Source of the DNA: Chloroflexota bacterium
GTDB lineage: Bacteria > Chloroflexota > Limnocylindria > Limnocylindrales > CSP1-4
Direction of reading: 5' to 3'
DNA length: 5,725 nucleotides
Assembly (NCBI GenBank): GCA_013694835.1
Contig: JACDBP010000294.1
Coordinates: forward strand, 1 to 5,725
Shown in pieces: positions 5,181 to 5,725 of the stretch. Position 1 is the first letter of the stretch, and each line of letters opens with the position of its first letter. Both the position numbers and the translations under genes were made by a program. The notes below the pieces were generated by a model that did not search any database, had not been told where the DNA came from, and saw only the letters and a list, made by a program, of their open reading frames with translations.

Positions 5181-5725
5181 ATGCGCCGTTGGACGGACGT
5201 GGCCGCGGATGTTGGTGCTACGACGCGCACGTCGGAGAAGGTCGCGCGCCTGGCAGAGTACCTCCGGACCCTCGCGCCTGAGGAGCTGCCCGTGGCGGTG
5301 GTGTTCCTGTCCGGCCGCGCATTCCCCGAGCGCGATGCTCGCACCACGGGCCTCGGCTGGTCCGCCATCAGTGGCGCGGCGATGGACCTGGCGCGTCCGG
5401 GCGCCGGGACGATGAGCGCGGCGTATGACCAGACGTCCGACCTGGGATCGGCGGTGGGGTTGCTGCTCGCCGGCGGTGGTCATGAACCAGCCGGGGAGCC
5501 GCCGTCGTTGCTGGACGCCGCGGGTGCATTCGCGGCCATCGCCGAGGCGCGGGGTCCCGCGGCCAAGAGCGCGATCCTGCGGGACCTGCTGGCTCGATGC
5601 GACGCTGGTACGGCCGCGTATGTCGCGAAGATCCTCTCCGGCGAGCTGCGGATCGGGCTGCGCGAGGGTCACCTGGAGGCGGCCATCGCGAGAGCCTTCG
5701 AACGTGATCTGGCGGCCGTGCAGTG
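5181..5725 (+). CDS. ATP-dependent DNA ligase, N-terminal part (cut by window edge)
   Basis: The first 181 residues of an ATP-dependent DNA ligase are visible; the gene runs off the right edge. The visible part is the DNA-binding domain that precedes the adenylation domain. It opens MRRWTDVAADVGATTRTSEK, with the TSEKVARLAEYLRTL segment, then VVFLSGRAFPERDARTTGLGW (LSGR at 43-46, GLGWSAIS at 57-64), and ends with the diagnostic ILSGELRIGLREGHLEAAIA (151-170), which in this family contacts DNA and lies shortly before the lysine that is adenylated. That lysine (KxDG motif) is beyond the edge, so catalytic competence cannot be judged. The general architecture resembles archaeal-type and LigB-type enzymes rather than the NAD-dependent LigA. 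No Ku or polymerase domain is seen alongside. The ATG is supported by the alignment of the domain start and by the promoter just upstream. Confidence 0.92.
   Translation, partial: MRRWTDVAADVGATTRTSEKVARLAEYLRTLAPEELPVAVVFLSGRAFPERDARTTGLGWSAISGAAMDLARPGAGTMSAAYDQTSDLGSAVGLLLAGGGHEPAGEPPSLLDAAGAFAAIAEARGPAAKSAILRDLLARCDAGTAAYVAKILSGELRIGLREGHLEAAIARAFERDLAAVQ

Noticed and set aside
5070..5672. Upstream extension of the acetyltransferase frame on the minus strand
   Set aside because: The frame stays open but lies over the divergent ligase gene and the promoter region, and its translation is low-complexity Arg/Gly/Ser-rich. The GNAT domain starts at about residue 15 from the ATG at 5069.

Overview
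The window is a GC-rich bacterial chromosomal segment (about two thirds G+C by eye) carrying ordinary housekeeping and accessory genes on both strands. I see no mobile element, CRISPR array, rRNA or tRNA. The gene mix (A-type Fe-S carrier, stand-alone Lon substrate-binding protein, sulfite-oxidase-like protein, ATP-dependent DNA ligase) and the apparently leaderless starts suggest a soil or aquatic Chloroflexota-like or actinobacterium-like organism. That placement is inference and is weak.

Layout, left to right. A possible 58-residue single-helix membrane protein (107-283, +) precedes an erpA/HesB-type iron-sulfur carrier (389-805, +), which has a recognisable promoter, a strong ribosome binding site and a downstream hairpin. 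Next is a Lon-substrate-binding-domain protein (923-1783, +). It converges on a minus-strand pair: a sulfite-oxidase-like molybdopterin oxidoreductase (3430 to 2822) followed by an NAD-dependent epimerase/dehydratase (2745 to 1826). The epimerase reading frame is broken by one missing base near 2711. Divergent from this pair is a lipoprotein gene (3534-4082, +), which ends 7 bases from a convergent minus-strand pair: a GNAT acetyltransferase (5069 to 4425) followed by a small helical protein (4419 to 4090). The right edge carries the N-terminal 181 residues of an ATP-dependent DNA ligase (5181 to the edge, +), divergent from the acetyltransferase.

The genes do not form one pathway: protein quality control, Fe-S assembly, molybdenum redox chemistry, sugar-nucleotide-type SDR chemistry, acetylation and DNA joining lie side by side. 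I found no convincing new multi-gene system. The most informative signals are regulatory and structural. Three genes have a TANNNT -10 hexamer 7 to 10 bases before the ATG and no ribosome binding site, implying leaderless transcripts. Two promoters share a TTGCCG -35 with a TACNAT -10. The ligase promoter carries a perfect 14-bp direct repeat around its -35. The epimerase frameshift is clear from restored family motifs on both sides of the break.
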